This document shows positions 36,163-42,924 of a stretch of DNA of 64,000 bases, piece after piece. A model generated the notes under the pieces. It was not told where the DNA came from and made no database searches. It worked only from the letters and a program-made list of their open reading frames with translations. Made by a program: the position numbers and the translations under genes. Every line of letters begins with the position of its first letter. Positions within the stretch are counted from its first letter, which is position 1. The DNA comes from Nitratidesulfovibrio termitidis HI1 (GTDB taxonomy: Bacteria > Desulfobacterota > Desulfovibrionia > Desulfovibrionales > Desulfovibrionaceae): positions 1,610,250 to 1,674,249 of the forward strand of contig NZ_KI632512.1 of the NCBI RefSeq assembly GCF_000504305.1, read 5' to 3'.

Positions 36163-36612
36163 ATGGCCGAACATCGCAAGAAATGCGCGTCTGTTTGCGT
36201 CAGAAACGGCGCAATCGGGTCGGGCACCGTGGAATTCTTTCCCGCAGCGCAATGGGGCGGCCCGCAGGGGCTGTACCGCCTGCGCATGGGCCGCAAGTGG
36301 CTGGATGCCCCCCACGGCCTGCACGGCACCGGGCGCTTCCTGACCGTGGCCGAGATTGCCGCGCTGCTGGCCTACCACATCTTTGGCGTGGATCTGCGCC
36401 ACGCCGCGCCGCCGCCACGACCGGACCACCTGTCCCGCAAGCGCCTTGTGGCCGTGCGCACCGGCGGCACCGACGAATACCCCCTGCACGACGTGACCCG
36501 CATCGCCAGCGAGGCTCCCGTGCTGGGGGCCGACGGGCGCTGGTACGTGGCCGTGCATCTTTACGGGCGGGGCACCGTGCTGGTGCCCGCCGAGGAGTGT
36601 CACCCGAAATGA
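36163..36612 (+). CDS. Early phage protein, 149 aa
   Basis: Begins MAEHRKKCASVCVRNGAIG, then a beta-rich part (GLYRLRMGRKWLDAPHG) and a helix TVAEIAALLAYHIFGVDL. No family recognised. It overlaps the gemA-like gene by 4 bp, placing it in the same operon. Confidence 0.65.
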   Translation: MAEHRKKCASVCVRNGAIGSGTVEFFPAAQWGGPQGLYRLRMGRKWLDAPHGLHGTGRFLTVAEIAALLAYHIFGVDLRHAAPPPRPDHLSRKRLVAVRTGGTDEYPLHDVTRIASEAPVLGADGRWYVAVHLYGRGTVLVPAEECHPK

Positions 36613-37103
36613 GAACGAACGCCGCCCATCGCAAGGCCCTGCTGGGCAAGTCCTCCATCGGCGTGAAGCAGCTGGGAATCGATGCCGACACCCTGCGCGA
36701 GATGCTGCGCAACCTGTTCGGCAAGGAATCGCGGGCCGAGCTGACCGCGCCGGAACTGGTGCGCCTGTGCGACCACCTGGCGCAGCGCGGTGCGCGGTTC
36801 ACGTCCGGCGCGGCACCACGGGAAGGCAAACCGTACAAGGTGAAGGCCGCCGGGCGGCGCAGCGACTGGTACGAGATTCCCGAAGGGCCGCAGGCCGCCC
36901 GCAAGCGCGGCATCGCGGCCATGTGGCGCAGACTGGGCTACGACATGACCAGTCTGGACACCCGCGTGCAGCGGGCCTTTGGCGTGGAGGCGTTTCGCTG
37001 GCTGGACGACGAGGGCAACCTGCGCACCCTTGCAAGGGATCTGGAAGCGCGCCTGCGGGCCAGGGACCGGCGGGAGCAGGATGCGGCGGAGGCCACCGCG
37101 TGA
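36609..37103 (+). CDS. GemA/Gp16-like phage regulatory protein
   Basis: 164 residues. LLGKSSIGVKQLGIDADTLREMLRNLFGKESRAEL at the N-terminus and QRAFGVEAFRWLDDEGNLRTLARDLEARLR at the C-terminus match the Mu gp16/GemA family, often found early in Mu-like phages and linked to host gene and DNA supercoiling control. Overlaps neighbours by 4 bp at both ends. Confidence 0.8.
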   Translation: MRTNAAHRKALLGKSSIGVKQLGIDADTLREMLRNLFGKESRAELTAPELVRLCDHLAQRGARFTSGAAPREGKPYKVKAAGRRSDWYEIPEGPQAARKRGIAAMWRRLGYDMTSLDTRVQRAFGVEAFRWLDDEGNLRTLARDLEARLRARDRREQDAAEATA

Positions 37104-37465
37104 CGGACGAGGAACGCGCGGCGCTCGATGCGGCCATCCGGCAGCACTACGGAACGCCGCACCGGTTCTGCAAGCACACGGGGCTGCCGCGCGGCACGGT
37201 CTATCAGGTGCTGGCCGGGCGCTACGCGGGCGACATGGACAGGCAGGGCGAGCGCATCCGGCAGGCATTGCGGCAACCCCGCCCCGCCGGGCTCGACGCG
37301 GCCAGCATCGGACGCATCCTGCGCCGGCACGCCTGCGCCCGGTGCCTGTCGCGCGGCTCCGGCCTGTGCGACCGCTGCGAGCCCATGTTCGCGGCGCAGA
37401 CACGAGACATCCTTGCCCTTGCGGGCCAATCGACGGAGGAAACGGATGGCGACGCTGATAGATGA
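37100..37465 (+). CDS. Early phage protein with HTH and C4 zinc motif
   Basis: 121 residues; GTG start overlapping the gemA stop. N-terminal HTH-like GTPHRFCKHTGLPRGTVYQVLAG, C-terminal CARCLSRGSGLCDRC, a probable zinc knuckle. Likely DNA or RNA binding. Position corresponds to late-gene activators in Mu (mor), but no Mor signature is seen. Confidence 0.7.
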   Translation: MTDEERAALDAAIRQHYGTPHRFCKHTGLPRGTVYQVLAGRYAGDMDRQGERIRQALRQPRPAGLDAASIGRILRRHACARCLSRGSGLCDRCEPMFAAQTRDILALAGQSTEETDGDADR

Positions 37466-37913
37466 CGTGGTGAAGCTGGTGCGGCACGGCTGGCGGCCCT
37501 ATCAGGGCACCGTGGAGGCGGCGGTGTACGAGCGGCTGCGCTGCCCGCGCGCGCCCCTGCCCACGCCCGGCGCAACGCGGCGCGCCAGCGGGCCGTACTG
37601 GTTCCACCGGGCGGACGTGTTCCTGTGCATCGGTTGCGGTCGCCGGTGCAGCCTGAACCGCCCCGAAGGCTTCGCGCCGCCGCTGCCCATCCGTTACCCG
37701 TACAGCAGGGAACTGCCTTACACCCTCACCCCGCAGGAGATGGTGACCCGGCTGCGCCTGCTGAACGTGAACCAGGCAGCCTACTGCCTGAACGCCAGCT
37801 CCAGTCAGATATACAACTGGATAGCAGAGGGCAGGCTGCGGCGGTTGAAGGATCCGCCCGTGCGCGTCCCCGCCGAGGACGTGCGGGCCATGATGGAGGA
37901 TTGGGAAAATTAA
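37446..37913 (+). CDS. Phage helix-turn-helix protein
   Basis: 155 residues. The middle has a CxxCxxxC pair (VFLCIGCGRRCSL), and the C-terminus an excisionase/MerR-like helix-turn-helix: RLRLLNVNQAAYCLNASSSQIYNWIAEGRLRRLKDPPVRVP. It may regulate late or middle genes; target unknown. Last gene before the retron; a terminator overlaps its stop. Confidence 0.75.
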   Translation: MATLIDDVVKLVRHGWRPYQGTVEAAVYERLRCPRAPLPTPGATRRASGPYWFHRADVFLCIGCGRRCSLNRPEGFAPPLPIRYPYSRELPYTLTPQEMVTRLRLLNVNQAAYCLNASSSQIYNWIAEGRLRRLKDPPVRVPAEDVRAMMEDWEN

Positions 37914-37934
37914 TGTCGCTGGCAGCGACATTTT
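37911..37934 (+). terminator. Intrinsic terminator ending the early operon
   Basis: Perfect 9-bp stem AATGTCGCT/AGCGACATT (37912-37920, 37924-37932), 3-nt loop, then TTTTGT. It overlaps the stop codon of the HTH gene and separates early genes from the retron. Confidence 0.85.
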
Positions 37935-38136
37935 GTCTTGACTTGGCGACGGAGGTAGATTTAATGTCCACTTCAGGCAAAGGTTGGGCGAAACTCTCCT
38001 GAATCGTGGGGCCATCGGCCCCGTGGGGAGATTTAACTCCCTATCCCTAAACGCTGATCCTCGTCGCACGTCGAACGCGGCACGCCGGACCACCCGTCCG
38101 CATCCGAACTAAGACGGCCTGAGAGTCGGCCGGAAC
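37935..38136. other. Retron upstream region
   Basis: No gene. A TTGACT hexamer (about 37937) and AT-rich TAGATTTAAT downstream could be a promoter; a GGGGCCATCGGCCCC hairpin lies near 38007-38021 and a GGCC-stem near 38115-38131. Confidence 0.4.
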
Positions 38137-38414
38137 GTCAGAGAGGGAACAAACTTCCGAGCTCCCCCGGTCCATTGAGCCTCGGTCAGAGGAGAGGCCG
38201 CGCAAGCGGTAATCTGACAAGGAGGTACTAAGATGGACACTGAACAGCTTTTGCCCGCTCGGAAGCCGCTTTTGAAGCGACTAGCCGCGCGACTCTGCAA
38301 GCCAAAGACGTGGCTCTTTCTCGTGCAAGCTCTACGTTTGCTCGTTGATTGCGCCAAAAGCGCCGACAAGCTTGTAGAAATCGTGACGTCGTGGATGGGC
38401 TAACCCTCTCTGAC
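38137..38414 (+). ncRNA. Putative retron msr-msd RNA bounded by 11-bp a1/a2 repeats
   Basis: GTCAGAGAGGG (38137-38147) and its perfect complement CCCTCTCTGAC (38404-38414) enclose 256 nt directly upstream of an XRE gene and a retron-type reverse transcriptase. This is the position and layout of retron a1/a2 repeats around msr and msd. Inside are a local stem GTCAGA/TCTGAC (38185-38190, 38213-38218) with an inner CCGC-GCAA-GCGG hairpin. The priming guanosine and msd boundaries were not determined. Unusually, a 56-codon ORF with a strong ribosome site fills the 3' part. Confidence 0.6.
38233..38403 (+). CDS. 56-aa ORF within the retron RNA
   Basis: Begins MDTEQLLPARKPLLKRLAAR and continues with LCKPKTWLFLVQALRLLVDCAKSADKLVEIVTSWMG. 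AAGGAGGT lies 9 nt before the ATG, one of the best ribosome sites in the window. The peptide is basic at the N-terminus with an amphipathic or hydrophobic second half, toxin-like in style. Its stop abuts the a2 repeat. Either it is a real effector of the retron, or the ribosome site is a coincidence within structured RNA. Confidence 0.5.
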   Translation: MDTEQLLPARKPLLKRLAARLCKPKTWLFLVQALRLLVDCAKSADKLVEIVTSWMG

Positions 38415-38434
38415 TCTTTAAAAATGGTGTCGCT

Positions 38435-38746
38435 ATGCTTGCCGAAGCTCTACGTTTATTGCGCGTTTTTCATAAGGTCCCCCAGATCGAATTGTCTGAA
38501 AAACTGGGGATTTCTCGGTCGTATCTTTCTGAAATAGAGTCTGGGAAAAAGAAAATATCTTTGGATTTGTTGGAAGGGTACGGGAGAGTTTTTGAGGTCC
38601 CCGTATCTTCTTTGCTTCTTTTTTCTGAGCAAATGAGCAAAAACAGTTTTAGTGAAAAGACACGTATTTTTGCAGCCCAAAAAGTATTGAATATCTTCAA
38701 GTGGATTGAAGATGGAGGCAGTGATACGCAGCATGTCGCGCGATAG
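38435..38746 (+). CDS. XRE-family HTH regulator of the retron
   Basis: 103 residues. A typical XRE helix-turn-helix: RVFHKVPQIELSEKLGISRSYLSEIESGKKKISLDLLEGYGRVFEVP, then a helical tail. AT-rich. It ends 35 bp inside the reverse-transcriptase frame, so the two are coupled. Some retron families carry an HTH partner; it may repress the element or be the effector or antitoxin. The ribosome site is weak. Confidence 0.85.
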   Translation: MLAEALRLLRVFHKVPQIELSEKLGISRSYLSEIESGKKKISLDLLEGYGRVFEVPVSSLLLFSEQMSKNSFSEKTRIFAAQKVLNIFKWIEDGGSDTQHVAR

Positions 38747-39698
38747 ATATGCAATAGATCAATCTCCACTCTTCAAGCTTAAAACCAAAAAAAAGCTTGC
38801 CACTCTTCTGGATAGTAGCGTCAGGGAGTTGCAAGCTTTATCTGTTTCTTCAGATAGCTACAGGGTTTTTGATCTCCCCGCTGAATCGCTTGTCCAGCAC
38901 CCCCTATTTGCCAGGAAGTCTCGAAAAATCCAGCAGCTCAAGCCTGAACTCGACGCTATTCACCGTACATTACATAAGTATCTTAGCAGGATAAATGTTC
39001 CGGACTACCTGCATTCCGCTGTAAAATGTAAGTCGTATGCAACGAATGCAAAAACCCATTCCGGCTGTTTATACCTGTATCGAGTCGATATAAAAAAATT
39101 TTACGAGAGCGTAAATTGGAGAACAGTTTATCGGTTTTTCTACAAAACGCTAGATTGCGCACCTGACGTTTCAGCATTGCTCACGAATATTTGCTGCTAC
39201 GAAGACAAGTTGCCAACGGGATCTTGTCTTAGCCCGATTCTGTCTTTCTTCGTAAATCAGGAAATGTTTGACGAGCTCTATGAATATGCGTCTCAGCGTG
39301 ACCTTACCATGACAGCTTACGTCGATGACATCGTCTTTTCCGGGAGAGAGTTCCATCGAATTAATGCGCATTCGATACGCGGTATTATAAATTCATATGG
39401 ATACGAATGCCATAAAGAACGAATCTGCCCACCCAGAAAAAGTAAAATCGTAACGGGTCTTTCCGTAACGCGAACAGGCGTTGCAATACCCCACAAGCGA
39501 ATGGCAAAAGCCCGCGTCCTACTTCAAGAATTAGCAAAACGAATGCGGCAAAGCCACAAAGAAAAGCTTTGCGCATCGCTGACAGGGATGATTACTGAGA
39601 TGTCTCAGTTTGACCGTGCCAAGGCGAAATATCTTGCGACGCTTGGAAAAAAATATTGCAGGACTATCCAGAACATACACTTCAAGCTGTGTAAGTAA
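38712..39698 (+). CDS. Retron-type reverse transcriptase
   Basis: 328 residues from ATG 38712 (ATG 38733, also possible, gives 321). Retron hallmarks are present: NAKTH (112-116, the NAxxH motif), LYRVDIKKFYESV with catalytic Asp126, LPTGSCLSP (167-175), catalytic YVDD (203-206) in TAYVDDIVFSG, and VTG (247-249) in SKIVTGLSV. Retron RTs make multicopy single-stranded DNA joined to the msr RNA, usually as part of anti-phage defence. The C-terminal thumb is complete (RMRQSHKEKLCASLTGMI). AT-rich relative to the phage. No large effector gene follows, so the HTH or 56-aa peptide would have to fill that role. Confidence 0.9.
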   Translation: MEAVIRSMSRDRYAIDQSPLFKLKTKKKLATLLDSSVRELQALSVSSDSYRVFDLPAESLVQHPLFARKSRKIQQLKPELDAIHRTLHKYLSRINVPDYLHSAVKCKSYATNAKTHSGCLYLYRVDIKKFYESVNWRTVYRFFYKTLDCAPDVSALLTNICCYEDKLPTGSCLSPILSFFVNQEMFDELYEYASQRDLTMTAYVDDIVFSGREFHRINAHSIRGIINSYGYECHKERICPPRKSKIVTGLSVTRTGVAIPHKRMAKARVLLQELAKRMRQSHKEKLCASLTGMITEMSQFDRAKAKYLATLGKKYCRTIQNIHFKLCK

Positions 39699-39744
39699 TT
39701 CCTCTGACGTCCACAGCTTACGGACGATCCTCACAGTTCCCCCT

Positions 39745-39770
39745 ACGATCCTCCCCAAAAGGAGGATCGT
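39745..39770 (+). promoter_or_regulatory. Hairpin that buries the ribosome site of the holin gene
   Basis: ACGATCCTCC (39745-39754) pairs perfectly with GGAGGATCGT (39761-39770), loop CCAAAA; the ATG follows at once at 39771. The GGAGG Shine-Dalgarno is wholly inside the stem, so folding should block translation. Confidence 0.75.
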
Positions 39771-40172
39771 ATGCGTTTTACCCCCCGAAAACTTCCCCGC
39801 TTCCGTCCCCCGCGCATGAGCTGGTGCATGGCACTGGCCGTTGTGCTGCTGCTTGGCGTGGCCCGTTTCGCGCCGCAGAACCTGCCCGTCATCATGTACA
39901 AGGGTTCGCTGCTCACGCTGGCCAGCGTGGGCGGCTACTGGCTGGCCCGCTGGGTGTTTCCCTATGGCCGCCCCGACCAGTGGCTGACCGGTGACCGCGC
40001 GGTAACCCTTGCCGCAAGCGCCGGGGCCATGCTGTCGGAGCGCATGGGCGTTTCGCTGCCCGTCGGCCCCGGCACCGTGCTGGCCGTGGCCGTGGGCATG
40101 GCCTGCGTGAGCATGATCTGCCGCGCCCTGCTGATGCTGGGGGCCATGCTGGCCGTGGGGCTGGGCCTGTGA
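39771..40172 (+). CDS. Putative phage holin
   Basis: 133 residues with three hydrophobic segments (about 16-36, 45-63, 98-130), a basic N-terminus, and an internal YGRPDQWLTGDRAVT loop. Size, topology and position directly before a transglycosylase and spanins support a holin that opens the inner membrane at lysis. Translation may be held back by the hairpin over its ribosome site. Confidence 0.7.
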   Translation: MRFTPRKLPRFRPPRMSWCMALAVVLLLGVARFAPQNLPVIMYKGSLLTLASVGGYWLARWVFPYGRPDQWLTGDRAVTLAASAGAMLSERMGVSLPVGPGTVLAVAVGMACVSMICRALLMLGAMLAVGLGL

Positions 40173-40918
40173 TGAGGGGACGTTCTTACCCCGCATGCCG
40201 CGTCAGGCTTCGTGGCCTGCTTCGGGGCAGGACGGAAGAGTCCAGCCCCGAAGCAGCCCGCTTGCCTTCCTTGCCTGCGCGGCAACTCCGCCCCCTCATC
40301 CTGTGCGCGCTGCTTCTGCTCTGCGCACTCCCCGCCATCTCCCACGCCGTTACCATCCCGCCGGATGCCCAGCGCCACCGGGCCACGCTTACCCGTGAAG
40401 CCCGGTTCCGCTTCGGCATGGATGCGCCGGTGGCCACCTTTGCCGCGCAGATCCACCAGGAGAGCGAATGGCGCGCCGGGGCGGTTTCGCCCGTAGGCGC
40501 GCAGGGGTTGGCCCAGTTCATGCCCGGCACCGCCCGCTGGCTGCCCACCGTCATGCCCGATACGGGCCAGCCAGCGCCGTTCAACCCCGCGTGGGCCATC
40601 CGGGCGCTGGTGGCCTACGACTGGTGGATCCTGCAACGGGTGCGCGCCGCCACCCCGTGCGACCGGATGGCCAAGGGGCTGGCCGGGTACAACGGCGGCC
40701 CCGGCTGGCTGACGCGCGACGAGCGCAAGGCCGCCGCGCAGGGGCTGAACCCGGATGTGTGGTGGGGCAGCGTGGAAACCGTCAACGCGGGCCGCAGTCG
40801 CGCCGCCTTCCGAGAGAACCGGGGCTACCCCCGGCGCATCCTGCTGGTGCTGGAGCCGGTCTACATGGCGGCGGGCTGGGGCGCGGGTTCCTGCCCGGCG
40901 CAAGGGGGGCGTTCCTGA
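40172..40918 (+). CDS. Phage lytic transglycosylase (SLT domain endolysin)
   Basis: 248 residues. An N-terminal hydrophobic segment (LRPLILCALLLLCALPAISHAV) looks like a signal or signal-arrest sequence. The SLT fold shows the catalytic Glu in AQIHQESEWRAGAVSPVGAQGLAQFMPGTARW and later GLAGYNGGPGWL. It cleaves the glycan strands of peptidoglycan. Start ATG overlaps the holin stop (TGATG), and the next gene does the same. Confidence 0.92.
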   Translation: MRGRSYPACRVRLRGLLRGRTEESSPEAARLPSLPARQLRPLILCALLLLCALPAISHAVTIPPDAQRHRATLTREARFRFGMDAPVATFAAQIHQESEWRAGAVSPVGAQGLAQFMPGTARWLPTVMPDTGQPAPFNPAWAIRALVAYDWWILQRVRAATPCDRMAKGLAGYNGGPGWLTRDERKAAAQGLNPDVWWGSVETVNAGRSRAAFRENRGYPRRILLVLEPVYMAAGWGAGSCPAQGGRS

Positions 40919-41337
40919 TGTTCGACGCCATCACCGCCTTCCTTTCGCCAAAGCCCCGCCTGCTCGCGCTGGCCGCCGTGGCCGTGGCCCTGCTGGTGGC
41001 GCTGGCCGCCGTGGGGGTGCGTTGCGCCCTGGTGCAGGCCGAACTGCGCACCGAGCAGGTCACGCACGCCACCACAAGGGAACAGCTTGCCGCCGCCGTA
41101 ACGGAGGGCAACCGCTGGGCCGCCGTGGCCCGGCAGGCCAACGCCACGGCGGACGCGCAGGCGGAATACGCCGCTGCCTGCATCGAACGGGAACAGAAAA
41201 CCGCCACGGATGCCGCCGCCCGCGCGGCCATCCTTTCCACCGTCAAACCCCGCCCGCGCACCGATGCGGAGCGTCAGGAGGTTGTGGACGATGCCACGCG
41301 CATGGCCGCTGCTGATCGCCTCAATCGCCCTTGGTAG
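40918..41337 (+). CDS. Rz-like inner-membrane spanin
   Basis: 139 residues: one N-terminal membrane helix (LLALAAVAVALLVALAAVGV) followed by a long helical periplasmic part rich in Ala, Gln and Glu (QVTHATTREQLAAAVTEGNRW). This is the i-spanin form. Its 3' end overlaps the Rz1-like lipoprotein gene in another frame, as in lambda and many phages. Together they fuse inner and outer membranes in the last step of lysis. Confidence 0.8.
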   Translation: MFDAITAFLSPKPRLLALAAVAVALLVALAAVGVRCALVQAELRTEQVTHATTREQLAAAVTEGNRWAAVARQANATADAQAEYAAACIEREQKTATDAAARAAILSTVKPRPRTDAERQEVVDDATRMAAADRLNRPW

Positions 41338-41572
41338 CGGCTGCGCGGCCCGGCCCGTGCCCGTGGTGCCCCCGGCCCCGGTGGTGGTGGGCGCAAAGCC
41401 CTGCATCGCGCCGCCCCGGCCCGCGCTGCCGCCCGTGGACCGGGCCATGCCCTTTGACGCGCCCGCCAACGTGGACGCGCTGCTGCGGCGCGACGACATC
41501 CACCGCACCTATGCCGAAGTGCTGGAAGCCGCGCTTGCCTGTTACAAACGCCAGATTCCGGAGGGTCGATGA
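41291..41572 (+). CDS. Rz1-like outer-membrane lipoprotein spanin
   Basis: 93 residues. Signal ends in the lipobox ALGSGC; the mature part is proline-rich (ARPVPVVPPAPVVVGAKPCIAPPRPALPP), as in Rz1. It begins inside the Rz-like gene in a different frame. It has a longer C-terminal part than lambda Rz1 (DALLRRDDIHRTYAEVLEAAL). Confidence 0.8.
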   Translation: MPRAWPLLIASIALGSGCAARPVPVVPPAPVVVGAKPCIAPPRPALPPVDRAMPFDAPANVDALLRRDDIHRTYAEVLEAALACYKRQIPEGR

Positions 41573-42063
41573 ACCCCGCAGACATCACCAAACTCGTGCA
41601 GGCCCTGCAAGTGATCGCAGGCATCCTGCAACAGCTCGGCGTGCCGGGCCTTGTGGCCATCATGCTTGCCGGGCCTGCCGCCGTGCTGATCACCGTGCTG
41701 GTTCTCGACCATTTGCGTGGCCGCAAGCAGGCCGAGCTGCTGGAAACCTACCGCAAGGACGTGGCCGCCATGGTGGCCGCGCTACAGGCCGAATCGGACA
41801 ACCGGCGCGAAGAAGCGTCCGGCAGACTGGAAACCTACCGGGCCGACATGCAGACCGTGCTGCGCCAACTGGGCGAGCACCAGAAGGAAACGGCCCAGTA
41901 TTACCGCGACAACGTGGAACTGGTGAAGGTGTACGAGCGCATGGCCAACGACCTGACCGACGTGGTGGTCAGCAACACCCGCACCATGGAGCGCGTGGTG
42001 AACCTGATCGAAAACAACATGAGCTGCCCGGCTGCACGGCAGGCCGCACGGGGGAACAAATGA
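41569..42063 (+). CDS. Phage membrane protein with coiled coil
   Basis: 164 residues: a membrane helix at about 25-47 (VPGLVAIMLAGPAAVLITVLVLDHL) and a long helical C-terminal region (LETYRKDVAAMVAALQAESDNRREEASGRLETYRADM). Unknown function; by place it could be a second holin or antiholin. Overlaps both neighbours by 4 bp. Confidence 0.7.
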   Translation: MNPADITKLVQALQVIAGILQQLGVPGLVAIMLAGPAAVLITVLVLDHLRGRKQAELLETYRKDVAAMVAALQAESDNRREEASGRLETYRADMQTVLRQLGEHQKETAQYYRDNVELVKVYERMANDLTDVVVSNTRTMERVVNLIENNMSCPAARQAARGNK

Positions 42064-42302
42064 GCGAACGCACCCAGTACATGGGCCAGCGTGTGGAGCT
42101 GCGCCAGCAGCGCCAGCGGGTGGCCCTTGATTGCGAGGCCCTGCGCGACCGGCTGCGCCTGGCGCTGCCCCTTGCGGAAGAAGTGTCCGCCATCGACCGC
42201 GAGGTGGTGGTGAACGCGGCCATGGCCCTGCACGAGCGCCTGGGCGAATTGCAGGGCATCGACCGCAAGCTGGCCATCCTCAACCGCGAACTGGGCGATT
42301 GA
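42060..42302 (+). CDS. Small phage helical protein, 80 aa
   Basis: Basic and acidic helices (GQRVELRQQRQRVALDCEALRDRLRLALP; LHERLGELQGIDRKLAILNREL). Coupled to the previous gene. Small ORFs of this kind commonly precede the terminase genes in Mu-like phages. No function assigned. Confidence 0.7.
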   Translation: MSERTQYMGQRVELRQQRQRVALDCEALRDRLRLALPLAEEVSAIDREVVVNAAMALHERLGELQGIDRKLAILNRELGD

Positions 42303-42315
42303 CCCCGGAGCCACC

Positions 42316-42915
42316 ATGGGCAGGGAGCACGAACCGGAAACCGTCTGGCGCGCGCAGGAGCTGTACTGCTCCGACCGCCTGACCTTCGAGGGCGTGGCGG
42401 CGGCCACCGGCGTGGCCGTCTCCACCCTGTGCCGCTGGGCGGACAGGTACGGCTGGCGCGAAAAGCGAGAGGAACTGGCCCGGGCCGAAAGCGAGATCCG
42501 CGCCGACAAGGTGCTGGCCCGGTCGAAAACGCTGAAGGCCCTGCTGAACAAGCCGGATGCGCAGAACGCCTTTGCCGTGTCCGCGCTGGAAACGCTGGCC
42601 CTGAAAGAGGCGGAGGCCGCCCGGCAGGGGCAGGCCCTGCCGGATGCCGCCACGGGCGAGCTGCCCGCCATCCGCACGCGGGCCGATGCCGTGGCCGCCG
42701 TGCGCACCGCCGTGGAGCGCCGCCTGTACATGCTGCTGGCCCGCCCGGAATCGGTGGACCTGCGCGCCCTGCAAGAGGTGCAACGCTGCCTGGACCTGCT
42801 GGCCACGCTGGAACGTTCCGTCGCGCCAGACGAGGACACGGCGGAAGCCGCGCGCACGCGGGGCATCCCTGCCGACATCGCCCAAACCCTGCGCGAAGCG
42901 TTGGGGCTCAAGTAG
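42316..42915 (+). CDS. Mu gp27-like small terminase / DUF1804 protein
   Basis: 199 residues. The N-terminal HTH LYCSDRLTFEGVAAATGVAVSTLCRWADRYGWREKREE is the DUF1804/small-terminase type, followed by helical oligomerisation segments (VAAVRTAVERRLYMLLARPE). Small terminases recognise phage ends and load the large subunit. The gene immediately precedes the large terminase. Confidence 0.85.
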   Translation: MGREHEPETVWRAQELYCSDRLTFEGVAAATGVAVSTLCRWADRYGWREKREELARAESEIRADKVLARSKTLKALLNKPDAQNAFAVSALETLALKEAEAARQGQALPDAATGELPAIRTRADAVAAVRTAVERRLYMLLARPESVDLRALQEVQRCLDLLATLERSVAPDEDTAEAARTRGIPADIAQTLREALGLK

Positions 42916-42924
42916 GAAACAACC

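Noticed and set aside
36068-36343. ORF starting at ATG 36068 overlapping the Gam-operon gene stop
   Set aside because: It overlaps the better supported 36163-36612 gene in another frame and has a Pro/Arg/Ala shadow composition.
38137-39698. Diversity-generating retroelement
   Set aside because: No template/variable repeat pair or Avd-like gene is visible, and the RT has the retron NAxxH and VTG motifs.
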